Below are positions 8,919-17,139 of a stretch of DNA of 64,000 nt, one piece after another. Under the pieces are notes generated by a model. It ran no database searches, was not told the DNA's origin, and was given only the letters and a program-made list of their open reading frames with translations. Location of the stretch: assembly GCA_945882615.1 (NCBI GenBank), contig CAMCWK010000010.1, positions 1 to 64,000 on the forward strand, written 5' to 3'. Position numbers and translations under genes: made by a program. Position 1 is the first letter of the stretch. The number at the start of each line of letters is the position of its first letter. Origin of the DNA: Rhizobium sp. Q54 (lineage in GTDB: Bacteria; Pseudomonadota; Alphaproteobacteria; Micropepsales; Micropepsaceae).

Positions 8919-8957
8919 CACGCATCGCGTGTTTTTCCAACACGTCGAAGATGCGTG
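8919..8957 (+). promoter_or_regulatory. Two-tier hairpin in the leader of the amidohydrolase gene
   Basis: An 8-bp perfect outer stem (8919-8926 with 8950-8957) encloses a 6-bp perfect inner stem (8928-8933 with 8939-8944) with a 5-nt loop. It ends 13 bases before the AGGAG ribosome binding site of the gene at 8983. No T-run follows, so it is not a simple terminator. It could be an RNA leader structure or an operator. Confidence 0.35.
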
Positions 8958-8982
8958 CCGGAGAATCGCAGGAGCGAACGCC

Positions 8983-10488
8983 ATGACCGGAATGCTCAGT
9001 GATCAGGAATTGGCGGCCCTCACGCCGTCGGAGCTTTGTCCGCACCGCACTCCCATTCCCACCCAGCCCGTCTCCAGCGACGAATTCTATCCCGCACCGC
9101 AGAACGAGAAGCAGCGCGAAGTGGAGCTGCGGATGCTGGCCATGGCGGATGAGCTGGGCAGGAAATCCGGCCTGGACCGCCGGCGCTTTTTCCAGACCGC
9201 TTCGGGCATGGCCGCCGCCTTTGTGGCGATGAACCAGGTCTATGGCGGGCTGTTCGAGGCCCAGGCCCAGGAAGCGGCCATACCGGAAGCAGCCAGGGCG
9301 CGCGCCGACGGGCTCAAAGACCAGTTCATCATGGACATGCACACCCACTTCCTGCGCGACGACACGCGCCTGACCGGTTTTGTCGCCATGCGCGCGGCCG
9401 TGGGCAAACAGGGCTGGAACAAGGCGCTGGCCGAAAAAGAACAGACCATCGAGGATCTGAAATTCGAGAACTACAAAAAGGAGATGTTCCTCGACAGCGA
9501 TACCAAGATCGCGCTGATCTCGTCTGCGCCGTCGGAAATCCCGCAGGACTGGTTTCTCACCAACCAGCAGATGGCCGATGCCCGCCAGCGGGTAAACAAG
9601 GAAGCCGGCTCACGCCGCCTGTTCGCCCATTGCATCTTCACACCGGGGCGCCCCGGTTGGCTGGACGATCTGGATGCCGCGCTGGCGCTCAAGCCGGAGT
9701 CGGCCAAGGGCTATACGGTGGGCGACAACACCCACAAGGATCTCAGCATTTATCCCTGGCGGATGGATGACGAGAAAACCACCTATCGCGGCTATGAGCG
9801 GATGGTGAAGGCGGGAATCAAGAATGTCTGTGTCCACAAGGGGCTGTTCACCGAATCCACCGCGAAGCGCTTTCCCAAGCTGGAGGCCTATGCCGATGTC
9901 TCGGACGTTGCGAAGGCGGCGAAGGACTGGCCGCAGCTCAATTTCATCATCTACCACTCCGCCTATCGCAACGAGAATCCGGAACGCGCGTTGGCGGAGT
10001 TTGGTCGCACCGGACGGCTGGAATGGGTCAGCGACCTGGCCGACATCCCTGCAAAGCACGGCGTCAACAATGTCTATGGCGATCTGGGGCAGATTTTCGC
10101 CTCCACCCTGGTGGCGCAGCCGCGTGTCTGCGCCGCAATCATGGGCACGCTGATCAAGGGGCTGGGCCCGGAGCGGGTGGTGTGGGGCAGCGATGCGCTG
10201 TGGACTGGCTCGCCGCAATGGCAGATCGAGGGCCTGCGCCGCCTGGAAATCCCTGAGGACATGCAGAAGAAACACGGGTTCAAGCCGCTGGGCGGCGCAC
10301 GGGGCGCGGTGAAGACCGCGATCTTCGGCGACAACAATGCGCGGCTGTACGGGATCAACCAGAAGCGTGCGAGCCAGGATGTGCAGCAGGACAAGTTTGC
10401 AAGTCTCAAGCGCGACTATGACGCGGCGGGACCCAATCCCAGCAACCTGCGCTATGGCTATATCAACACCGCAGAGGCGGTGGGCTGA
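8983..10488 (+). CDS. Amidohydrolase family protein (amidohydrolase_2 fold)
   Basis: 501 residues from the ATG at 8983, preceded by AGGAG; an in-frame GTG at 8929 lies inside the leader hairpin and is less likely. Residues 1-60 are a polar, proline-containing N-terminus, then LDRRRFFQTASGMAAAF resembles a twin-arginine signal but sits unusually deep in the protein. The metal-dependent hydrolase domain starts at FIMDMHTHFL (HxH metal motif) and continues with FIIYHSAYRNENP, NVYGDLGQIFAS and VVWGSDALWTGSPQW, typical of 2-amino-3-carboxymuconate-semialdehyde decarboxylase-like amidohydrolases. The substrate is unknown. It ends at a strong terminator. Confidence 0.85.
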   Translation: MTGMLSDQELAALTPSELCPHRTPIPTQPVSSDEFYPAPQNEKQREVELRMLAMADELGRKSGLDRRRFFQTASGMAAAFVAMNQVYGGLFEAQAQEAAIPEAARARADGLKDQFIMDMHTHFLRDDTRLTGFVAMRAAVGKQGWNKALAEKEQTIEDLKFENYKKEMFLDSDTKIALISSAPSEIPQDWFLTNQQMADARQRVNKEAGSRRLFAHCIFTPGRPGWLDDLDAALALKPESAKGYTVGDNTHKDLSIYPWRMDDEKTTYRGYERMVKAGIKNVCVHKGLFTESTAKRFPKLEAYADVSDVAKAAKDWPQLNFIIYHSAYRNENPERALAEFGRTGRLEWVSDLADIPAKHGVNNVYGDLGQIFASTLVAQPRVCAAIMGTLIKGLGPERVVWGSDALWTGSPQWQIEGLRRLEIPEDMQKKHGFKPLGGARGAVKTAIFGDNNARLYGINQKRASQDVQQDKFASLKRDYDAAGPNPSNLRYGYINTAEAVG

Positions 10489-10498
10489 CCGGAAATGA

Positions 10499-10530
10499 AA
10501 ACGCCGCCGACTTTGCAGTCGGCGGCGTTT
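10499..10530. terminator. Strong intrinsic terminator
   Basis: A perfect 14-bp stem (10499-10512 with 10517-10530) has a 4-nt TTGC loop and is flanked by AAA on the left and TTT on the right. It can serve both the amidohydrolase gene ending at 10488 and the ankyrin gene ending at 10552 on the opposite strand. Confidence 0.85.
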
Positions 10531-10551
10531 GATTCAGACGGCTCGCACCAA

Positions 10552-12021
10552 TCAGTCGGGCGCTCTTTTGGTGTCGACTTTGCGATCCTTGAGAAGCTGA
10601 ATGTAGAAGACTCGCAGCTTTTCAGGCCCAACGCGGTTGACGAAGCTGCCCGGCGAGACGCGCCGTTGGTCCACCATATTCAGGGCCGCGCCCTTGTCGG
10701 CCAGATAGGTGATGATCTCTTCATATTCGGTGGAGTTACGGTTCTCCACCACCATATGCATGATGCTGCGGCCTTCCTGGGCCAGGGCATGGATGTCCGG
10801 GTCAAGCTCCAGCGCGAACTTCAGCGCTTCCAGATTGCCGCCACGCGCCGCGGCCAGCGCCAGGGTCAGGCCGTCAGCGGCCTTGGCCTTGGGATCGGCC
10901 CCGGCCTCGAGCAGCACCTTCATCGCCTCTTTGGAACCGGACTGGGCCGCCAGCAGCAGCGGCGGCGTGGGGCTGCCCGGCGGCGGCAGAAGATATTCAA
11001 AGGCTTCCAGCGGGCGGCGCTTGACACCGCCGGCATCGCTCTTGACCGGCTTGGGCGAGGCGCTGCCGACAGCAGCAACCTGCACCTGCTCCCAGCCGGG
11101 GGTCTTCTGGATCAGCTGGGCGGCATAAAGGACGCCCTTCTGTTGCTCGATGGGCGGCGGCGTGGTCAACGCGTTGGCATTGCCGCCCTTAGACAGTACC
11201 ATCTTGATCAGGTCGGGATTGCCGCTGGCGGCGGCGGTGTGGATCAGCTGCCAACCCTTGCTGTCACGCTGATTGACATCGGCGCCGCGCGACACGACCT
11301 GCATCGCGAACGGATCATTCTTCATCAAAAGAGCAGCCTGGATCACGGTGGTGCCATCCGGCAGCACGGCCTTGGCGTCGGCGCCAGCATCCAGCAGGGC
11401 CATCGAAGCCGCCGGCACTTTGCTCTGCAGTGCGAAGAACAGCGGGGTGAAGCCCTTATTAGCGGCGGTGTTGACGTTGGCGCCCGCCTTCAGCAGCACC
11501 GCGATATTGTCGGTGCGGCGCTTGGCGGCGGCCCACATCAGGGGGGTCTGGCCCTGCATGTCGGCCGCGTTCACATCGGCGCCCTTGGCGATCATGCCCG
11601 TCAGCGCTTCGGATGTGGAGGTGCCGGCGCACAGCGCCAGAGCCGAAACGCCGTCGGCCCGCGCCGCCTTGGCGTCAGCACCGGCCGCAAGCAGGCTGGC
11701 GACGATTCCCGGATGGCCGCGTTCGCAGGCCAGCGTCAGCGGCGAAGCGCCGTTGATGTCGACGATACTGGGCTTGGCGCCGGCTCCCAGCAGCATGTTG
11801 ACCGCTTCGGGATCCTGACGATCGACCGCCCAGGACAGGACGGTCGAATTGTCGGGAAGCGGTGCGTTCGGATTGGCCTTCGCGCCCAGCGCGCTCTTGA
11901 TGGCCGCGTGATCGTTGTTGCGTACCGCCTCGACCAGGCGGTCCTCCGATGCACCCGCCCAGCCGGTCACCGGCAGGGCGGCGCCCAGAAGCAGAAAACC
12001 AAATCCGAATGCCTTCTTCAT
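10552..12021 (-). CDS. Exported ankyrin-repeat protein
   Basis: 489 residues with a signal peptide at residues 1-23 (FGFGFLLLGAALPVTGWA). At least ten ankyrin repeats follow, seen as recurring GxSPLxLACERGHPGIVASLL, GADVNAADMQGQTPLMWAA and ADPKAKAADGLTLALAA units. A linker of about 70 residues (around 300-370, Pro/Lys-rich) splits the repeats into two blocks, and the last 40 residues are basic and non-repetitive. It is probably a periplasmic protein-binding scaffold. It is the last gene of an operon with DUF1552 and DUF1592 genes (18-base gap upstream), a linkage that suggests it serves the same unknown exported complex. Confidence 0.85.
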   Translation of the reverse strand: MKKAFGFGFLLLGAALPVTGWAGASEDRLVEAVRNNDHAAIKSALGAKANPNAPLPDNSTVLSWAVDRQDPEAVNMLLGAGAKPSIVDINGASPLTLACERGHPGIVASLLAAGADAKAARADGVSALALCAGTSTSEALTGMIAKGADVNAADMQGQTPLMWAAAKRRTDNIAVLLKAGANVNTAANKGFTPLFFALQSKVPAASMALLDAGADAKAVLPDGTTVIQAALLMKNDPFAMQVVSRGADVNQRDSKGWQLIHTAAASGNPDLIKMVLSKGGNANALTTPPPIEQQKGVLYAAQLIQKTPGWEQVQVAAVGSASPKPVKSDAGGVKRRPLEAFEYLLPPPGSPTPPLLLAAQSGSKEAMKVLLEAGADPKAKAADGLTLALAAARGGNLEALKFALELDPDIHALAQEGRSIMHMVVENRNSTEYEEIITYLADKGAALNMVDQRRVSPGSFVNRVGPEKLRVFYIQLLKDRKVDTKRAPD

Positions 12022-12039
12022 ATGCCCCGTTTCCGCTCC

Positions 12040-13383
12040 TTAGGCCATGTAGCCGGTGAGACGGCCGGTGCTGTCGCCCAGCTTGTCGGCCTTGACGCCC
12101 AGCTGATCCATCATCGACAGCATCAGGTTGGTCATCGGCGTGCCCTTTTCCGCAACCAGGTGGCGGCCGCCCGTGGTCATGCCGCCCGCGACGATGGTCG
12201 GCAGGTCCTTGTGCGAGTGCTTGTTGGGATCGGCCAGGCTGGCGCCCGCCAACAGCAGCGTATTGTCCAGCAGCGTGCCGTTGCCGTCCTTGGTCTCGCT
12301 CATGCGCTTCAGATAGTAGGCCACCTGTTCCATATGCAGGGTGTTGATCTTGGTCAGCTTGGCCAGCTTTTCCGGATCGTTGCCGTGATGGCTCATCGGG
12401 TGATGGGCATCGGGCACGCCGATTTCGGGATAGGAACGCCCGCTCACTTCGCGCGCCAGCATCAGCGTGTTGACCCGGGTCAGGTCGGCCTGTGCCGCCA
12501 GCACCATCATGTCGATCATCATCTGGGCATGGTCGGCGAAATTGTCCGGGATGCCCGAGGGGCGGGTGTAGTTGGGCAGGGCGACATCCGAGCCGCCCTG
12601 TTCAATCTTCTGGATGCGGCGCTCGATGTCGCGGACGGAGGTCAGATATTCGTCCAGCTTCTTCTTGTCATTGGCGCCCATGTTGCCCGACAGGCGGCGG
12701 GCATCGTCGGCGACGAAATCCAGGATCGAGGCCTGGCGCTTCAGCCGCATCATGCGGGTCTTGGCGTCCAGGCTGTCGCCATCGCCGAACAGCCGCTCGA
12801 AGATCTCGCGCGGGTTGACGGTGACGGGCAGAGGCGTCGAAGGATTGCTCCAGGACAGGGTGTTGGTATAGGCGCAGCTGTAACCGGTGTCGCAGCTGCC
12901 AACCAGGCTGGGAGGCTCCAGGCCCATTTCCAGCGAGGGAATCTGGGTCAATTCGGCAAACTGCTGGGCCACCACCTGGTCCATCGAAATGCCGTTGGTC
13001 AGGTCGGCACCTTCGGTTTTCTTGACGTGCATGCCGGTCAGATAGGTGCCGCAGCAACGGCCGTGATCGCCGGCGCCGTCGCCCAGGGCTTCGGCCTGGC
13101 CATGGTCCAGGTTGGAGATAACCTGGAACTTGGAGCGGTAGGGCTCCAGCGGCTTGAGGATCGGGGTGATCTCATAGTCGGCGCCCGCCTTGGCCGGGGT
13201 CCAGTTTTCCATCTGCATGCCGTTGGGGGCGTAGATGACATGCAGGCGCTTGCGCGCGGCCTGCTGGGCCTCGGCGGCGACGCTGCTCGCCGGCATCATG
13301 GCTTCCATAAGCGGCAGCGCCAGGACGGCGCCGGTGCCCCGCAGCAGGGTACGGCGGCTCATGGATTTGCGGGTGATGATCAT
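12040..13383 (-). CDS. DUF1552 protein with Tat signal
   Basis: 447 residues. The N-terminus MSRRTLLRGTGAVLALP is a twin-arginine signal. The rest matches the DUF1552 family (PF07586): HVIYAPNGMQMENW, SNLDHGQAEALGDGAGDHGR, SCDTGYSCAYTNTLSW, and YLTSVRDIERRI. The family resembles sulfatase/alkaline-phosphatase-type proteins and is nearly always encoded next to a DUF1592 cytochrome; the function is unknown. The start codon overlaps the stop of the upstream DUF1592 gene in ATGA, indicating translational coupling. An export role is supported by the Tat motif. Confidence 0.9.
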   Translation of the reverse strand: MIITRKSMSRRTLLRGTGAVLALPLMEAMMPASSVAAEAQQAARKRLHVIYAPNGMQMENWTPAKAGADYEITPILKPLEPYRSKFQVISNLDHGQAEALGDGAGDHGRCCGTYLTGMHVKKTEGADLTNGISMDQVVAQQFAELTQIPSLEMGLEPPSLVGSCDTGYSCAYTNTLSWSNPSTPLPVTVNPREIFERLFGDGDSLDAKTRMMRLKRQASILDFVADDARRLSGNMGANDKKKLDEYLTSVRDIERRIQKIEQGGSDVALPNYTRPSGIPDNFADHAQMMIDMMVLAAQADLTRVNTLMLAREVSGRSYPEIGVPDAHHPMSHHGNDPEKLAKLTKINTLHMEQVAYYLKRMSETKDGNGTLLDNTLLLAGASLADPNKHSHKDLPTIVAGGMTTGGRHLVAEKGTPMTNLMLSMMDQLGVKADKLGDSTGRLTGYMA

Positions 13384-15866
13384 TTCTCGGGTGTCCTTCT
13401 CATGACAAAGGGAGTGCTTTGAACAATGGCCAGAATGATGGTCTGCATGCGGTTGTCGTCCTTGGCGGCGCTGTCGCGCACGATCCGGACGGCCGGCATG
13501 TCATAGGCTTCGACGCCGCGGCCCAGCGCATAGGTCATCAGCCGTTCGGTGAAGGCCTCGACGAACTGTTCCTTGCGGGAGAGCAGCACATTCTGCAGGC
13601 CCGCCGGACCGTCGAATTTGGTGCCGTCCGGCAGCACGGCGGAAACGTCGAGCAGCTTGCCCGCATCCTTGTCACGCCAGGCGCCGATCGCGTCGTAATT
13701 CTCCAGGCTGAAGCCGAACGGATCCATCTTGGTGTGGCAGGAGGCGCAGACCGCGTTTGTGGCATGGGCCTGCATCTGCTCGCGCACCGTCATGGCCTTG
13801 CCGTTCTTCACCTCGTTCAGGGCCGGAATGTCCGGCGGCGGCGGCGGCGGCGGCGCGGCCAGGATATTCTCCAGGATCCACTTGCCGCGCAGTACCACCG
13901 AGGTGCGGTTGTTGTAGGAGGTGACGGTCAGGATGCTGGCCTGGTTCAAGAGACCGCCATGGCGCTGCTTGGGGTCCAGCTTCACCTTGCGGAAGGTGGT
14001 GCCATAGACGCCCGGCACGCCGTAATGCTCCGCCAGGCGCTGGTTCAGATAGGTGTAGTCGGCGTCCAGGAAGTCCACGACGCTGCGGTTTTCCTTCACC
14101 ACGCCGTCAAAGAACATCTCGGTTTCCGCCAGCATCGCCGCACGCAGGCGCTGGTCGAAGTTGGGGAAGACGCGGCGGTCGGGGCGCTGATGCTCCAGCT
14201 TGCGCAAGTAAAGCCACTGGCCGGCGAAATTCTGTGTCAGCGCCTTGGCGCGCGGATCGTTCAGCATGCGCGCGATCTGCTGCTTCAGCACGGCCGGCCG
14301 GCTCAGCTGCTTCTTCTCGGCAACCTGCAGCAACTGCTCGTCGGGGATGGAGCTCCACAGGAAGAAGGACAGGCGCGTTGCCAGTTCGATGTCGCTGATG
14401 CGGTGCACGGTGCCCGGCGCGGCTCTGGCCGGGTCGCGTTCGTGCATGAACAGGAAGCTGGGCGACACCAGGATGGCTTCCAGCGCGGCGCTGATGCCGT
14501 GATCGAAGTCGGAGCCCTTGCGGCCTTCCGCATACAGCCTCATCAGCGGCCTGACATCGGCATTCGTCACGGGGCGGCGATAGGCGGCGCGCGCCAGCGA
14601 GGTCAGGATGCGGGTGGCGCAGGCATTTTCCTGCGCGGGCGTGGGACGGCAGACGAAAATCTTGCGGCGGCTGGGGGTGTCCCCCGGCCCCTTCACGTCA
14701 TAGGGGCCGGCGACCGAAATCTGCATCACGTCGCGCAGATAGAAATTCTGCTGCATGGCCGGGCCGTTGGCGTAGGACGGCACCGAGACGGTGTGCGCCC
14801 GCGCGCCGTCCACCCAGACGTCCATCGGCAGCTGCTCGGCCGGGCCAGTCGGCTTGACCGGCCGCGGACCGGTGGTGGTCTTGGGCAGCAGGGTCTCGTC
14901 GAGCGACAGCTGCTTGCGGAAAGAGGCGCCGATGGTGCGCAGGCCCGCCTTCAGCGGCACCTTCACCTCGTAGCGGTTGTAAGCGTCGATCTCGTTTTCG
15001 GTCTGGGTGCCGGAATTCAGATAGACCTGGATGGTGTAAGTGGCGTCATGCGGCGCATAGAATTTGAAGGCGCCGCCGCCGCGCGAATCCAGCGGCAGGT
15101 CATCGCTGGCGCGCTCGTTATAGGCCGGAACGCCGAAGGCATTCTCGAACAGGTCCTTGGTGACCTTGTAGTCGGTGGTGATCACGCGCTGCGAGGTCTG
15201 GCCCGTCGCCAGGCGCGCGATCTTGCCGGCCGTGTTCATGTAGCGGTCCATCAGCGTCGGCGAGACGGTGAGGATGTCGGCGATATTGTCGAAACCATAG
15301 CCGGTATCGTCCACCGGCAGGTCCTTGCTCATATCCACTTCAAGCGCCAGCAGGTCGCGAACCGCATTGGCGTATTCGGCGCGGTTCATGCGGCGCAGGG
15401 TGGCGCGGCCCGGATTCGGATCGGCTGCGCCCATCTGGTCGAGGGATTCCTCGAGCCAGTGGGTGAAGTCGGCGATTTGTTCCTTGGAAGGGCGCTTCAT
15501 GCCGCGCGGCGGCATTTCGCCCAGGCTGATGCGGCGCAGGATTTTTTCCCAGGTGGGATTGTGGGCTTCCAGGTTGGCTGCATCCAGCGGCAGCACCGAC
15601 ATGCCGGCCGTCTTCATCTTGTCGTTGTGACAGCCCGAGCAATATTGCAGCAGCATCTTCTTGCGGTCGGCGGGCGTGCCGCCCAGGGCCGCTGCGGCGT
15701 TCTGCGAAACCGGCATGGCGGACGGCGCGGCGGTCGTGGCCTTTGCCGGCACGGTTTCGGCGGTGGCGCTGCCCAGCAGCTGCAAGCCGACGACACCCGT
15801 CAAGGCAACGATGCCGGCGGAGGTGAGGACTTTTCCCAATAGGCTGCGCGTGTTCATCGGCGACAT
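13380..15866 (-). CDS. DUF1592-type multidomain c-type cytochrome
   Basis: 828 residues from the ATG at 15866 (AGGA five bases upstream); an ATG at 15905 would add a basic, unlikely leader. An N-terminal signal or anchor covers residues about 10-36. A CSGCH haem motif lies at 76-80 and a second, CASCH, near residue 707. The order matches the DUF1587-DUF1592-DUF1588-DUF1585 family seen in Planctomycetes, Acidobacteria and some Alphaproteobacteria: LRRMNRAEYANAVRDLL, TRLSFFLWSSIPDEQL, RHGGLLNQASILTVTSYNNRT (each read over at most 20 residues), CHTKMDPFGFSLENYD. A Pro7 run sits near residue 675. It is the first gene of the operon with DUF1552 and the ankyrin protein and probably transfers electrons in the envelope. 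The reaction is unknown. Confidence 0.9.
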   Translation of the reverse strand: MSPMNTRSLLGKVLTSAGIVALTGVVGLQLLGSATAETVPAKATTAAPSAMPVSQNAAAALGGTPADRKKMLLQYCSGCHNDKMKTAGMSVLPLDAANLEAHNPTWEKILRRISLGEMPPRGMKRPSKEQIADFTHWLEESLDQMGAADPNPGRATLRRMNRAEYANAVRDLLALEVDMSKDLPVDDTGYGFDNIADILTVSPTLMDRYMNTAGKIARLATGQTSQRVITTDYKVTKDLFENAFGVPAYNERASDDLPLDSRGGGAFKFYAPHDATYTIQVYLNSGTQTENEIDAYNRYEVKVPLKAGLRTIGASFRKQLSLDETLLPKTTTGPRPVKPTGPAEQLPMDVWVDGARAHTVSVPSYANGPAMQQNFYLRDVMQISVAGPYDVKGPGDTPSRRKIFVCRPTPAQENACATRILTSLARAAYRRPVTNADVRPLMRLYAEGRKGSDFDHGISAALEAILVSPSFLFMHERDPARAAPGTVHRISDIELATRLSFFLWSSIPDEQLLQVAEKKQLSRPAVLKQQIARMLNDPRAKALTQNFAGQWLYLRKLEHQRPDRRVFPNFDQRLRAAMLAETEMFFDGVVKENRSVVDFLDADYTYLNQRLAEHYGVPGVYGTTFRKVKLDPKQRHGGLLNQASILTVTSYNNRTSVVLRGKWILENILAAPPPPPPPDIPALNEVKNGKAMTVREQMQAHATNAVCASCHTKMDPFGFSLENYDAIGAWRDKDAGKLLDVSAVLPDGTKFDGPAGLQNVLLSRKEQFVEAFTERLMTYALGRGVEAYDMPAVRIVRDSAAKDDNRMQTIILAIVQSTPFVMRRTPEK

Positions 15867-16196
15867 TCGTTTCCTGCCCTTAAGCAACACAGGCGGCTTT
15901 GCCACCCTTGCCCCACATGCACCGTGTGAGGATATTTTGTGATCACCTTATTATTAGCGCATCCGGCGCACTTCTAGAAGGATTCCAGTGTTCTTCCGGA
16001 TATCAATAGCTTTAAGCGCAGCTAGTGTTTCTGCCGTCTGAATCCGCGGAAAGCCTGCCAAATCGCGAATGACGCGTCTGAGTATTTGTCATTTCGCTGC
16101 AATGCAGCATAGAAAGTTTCGGAACTTCGAATGACGGCTGGTTTTCCGCGTCAAACGAGGGCGAACTGCGCCGGTGGAAATCAACCAGGGCGACTC
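15867..16196. promoter_or_regulatory. Divergent control region with a 13-bp palindrome
   Basis: These 330 bases separate the DUF1592 operon from the amidohydrolase at 16197 and hold no gene. They are visibly more AT-rich than their surroundings. A perfect palindrome with a single central base, GCTGCAATGCAGC, lies at 16096-16108. A near-perfect inverted repeat with one bulge (16065-16073 with 16088-16097) lies next to it. Both are candidate operators or RNA structures. The promoters themselves could not be placed with confidence. Confidence 0.4.
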
Positions 16197-17117
16197 ATGG
16201 ATCGGCGAACACTTCTCTCATCCCTGGGCGCCGTGGCGCTGTCGTCGCCGCTCAAGGCGCAGGAGGTGCCGAGCTGGAGCGCGCCGGTGCTGGATCTGCA
16301 CTGGCATATGCGCCGCACGCCGGAGGCCAATCTGGCGCACATGAATGGCTGCGGTGTCGCTGCGGCCAACCTGCTGACCGGCGGCAATGCGCTGGAAGCC
16401 GTGGGTGTGCTTCAGGCGCAAAATCCCCACTGCTTCCCCAGCTGGTTCGCCAGCACCGATATCACCAAGCCGGAAGCGGCAAGCATTCTGACCCAGGCGG
16501 TAAAGAACGGCGCCAGCGGCTTTGGCGAGATCAAATTCCACGTCGCCGCCGACAGTCCCGAACTGAAGCGCATGTACGCGCTGGCGGCGGAGCTGGACGT
16601 GCCGATCATGGTGCATTTCCAGGAAGTGGGGCACACCCCCACCGAAGGAACCTTCGCATCGGGGTGGAAACGGTTCGCCGCCATGCTGAAGAAATTTCCC
16701 AAAACAAAGTTCATCGGCCATGCCGATGCCTTCTGGGCCAATATCAGTGCCGACTATGCGGAGGCAGAAGCCTATCCAACCGGCCCCGTGGTGCGCGGCG
16801 GCGTCACTGATAGATTGCTGGGCGACTATCCCAACCTGTTCGGCGATATGTCGGCCAATTCCGGCAACAACGGCCTGTCACGCGACCCGGACTTCACCAA
16901 GGATTTCCTGCATCGCCATCAAAGCAAGCTTCTGTTCGGCAGCGACTGCAACTGCAGCGATGGACGCGGCAGCAACACCGAGCGCGCCGCGCCGCGGATG
17001 CGCGGAAAATGCGTGGCGCGCGAAACGCTCACCTTGCTCACCAATGCGACGACGCCGTCGGTATTCCGCAAGCTGGTATGGGACAACGCCCATACCGTGC
17101 TGAAACTGCCCGCCTGA
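16197..17117 (+). CDS. Tat-exported amidohydrolase_2 family protein
   Basis: 306 residues from the ATG at 16197 (AGGG upstream); an earlier ATG at 16131 would put 22 unrelated residues ahead of the signal. The protein opens MDRRTLLSSLGAVALSS, a twin-arginine-like leader, then LKAQE. The domain shows VLDLHWHM (HxH-like metal motif), GFGEIKFH, DVPIMVHFQE, TKFIGHADAFW and LLFGSDCNC, in the order of the amidohydrolase_2 family. The metal-binding Asp in GSD is present. It is divergent from the DUF1592 operon and convergent with the esterase gene ending at 17140. Substrate unknown. Confidence 0.85.
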   Translation: MDRRTLLSSLGAVALSSPLKAQEVPSWSAPVLDLHWHMRRTPEANLAHMNGCGVAAANLLTGGNALEAVGVLQAQNPHCFPSWFASTDITKPEAASILTQAVKNGASGFGEIKFHVAADSPELKRMYALAAELDVPIMVHFQEVGHTPTEGTFASGWKRFAAMLKKFPKTKFIGHADAFWANISADYAEAEAYPTGPVVRGGVTDRLLGDYPNLFGDMSANSGNNGLSRDPDFTKDFLHRHQSKLLFGSDCNCSDGRGSNTERAAPRMRGKCVARETLTLLTNATTPSVFRKLVWDNAHTVLKLPA

Positions 17118-17139
17118 CGTCGTTTGCCGGTTGCTGGAT

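Noticed and set aside
10495-13422. 975-codon open frame antisense to the ankyrin and DUF1552 genes
   Set aside because: It covers both well-supported genes on the other strand, lacks recognisable domains, is rich in Gly/Arg/His/Gln typical of antisense GC-rich frames, and begins inside a terminator.
13836-13858. Run of GGC triplets within the DUF1592 gene
   Set aside because: It simply encodes a Pro7 linker; no sign of frame change, so not treated as a phase-variable tract.
13419-15842. 807-codon frame antisense to the DUF1592 gene
   Set aside because: Same antisense signature and no family; the minus-strand protein has haem motifs and a full domain order.
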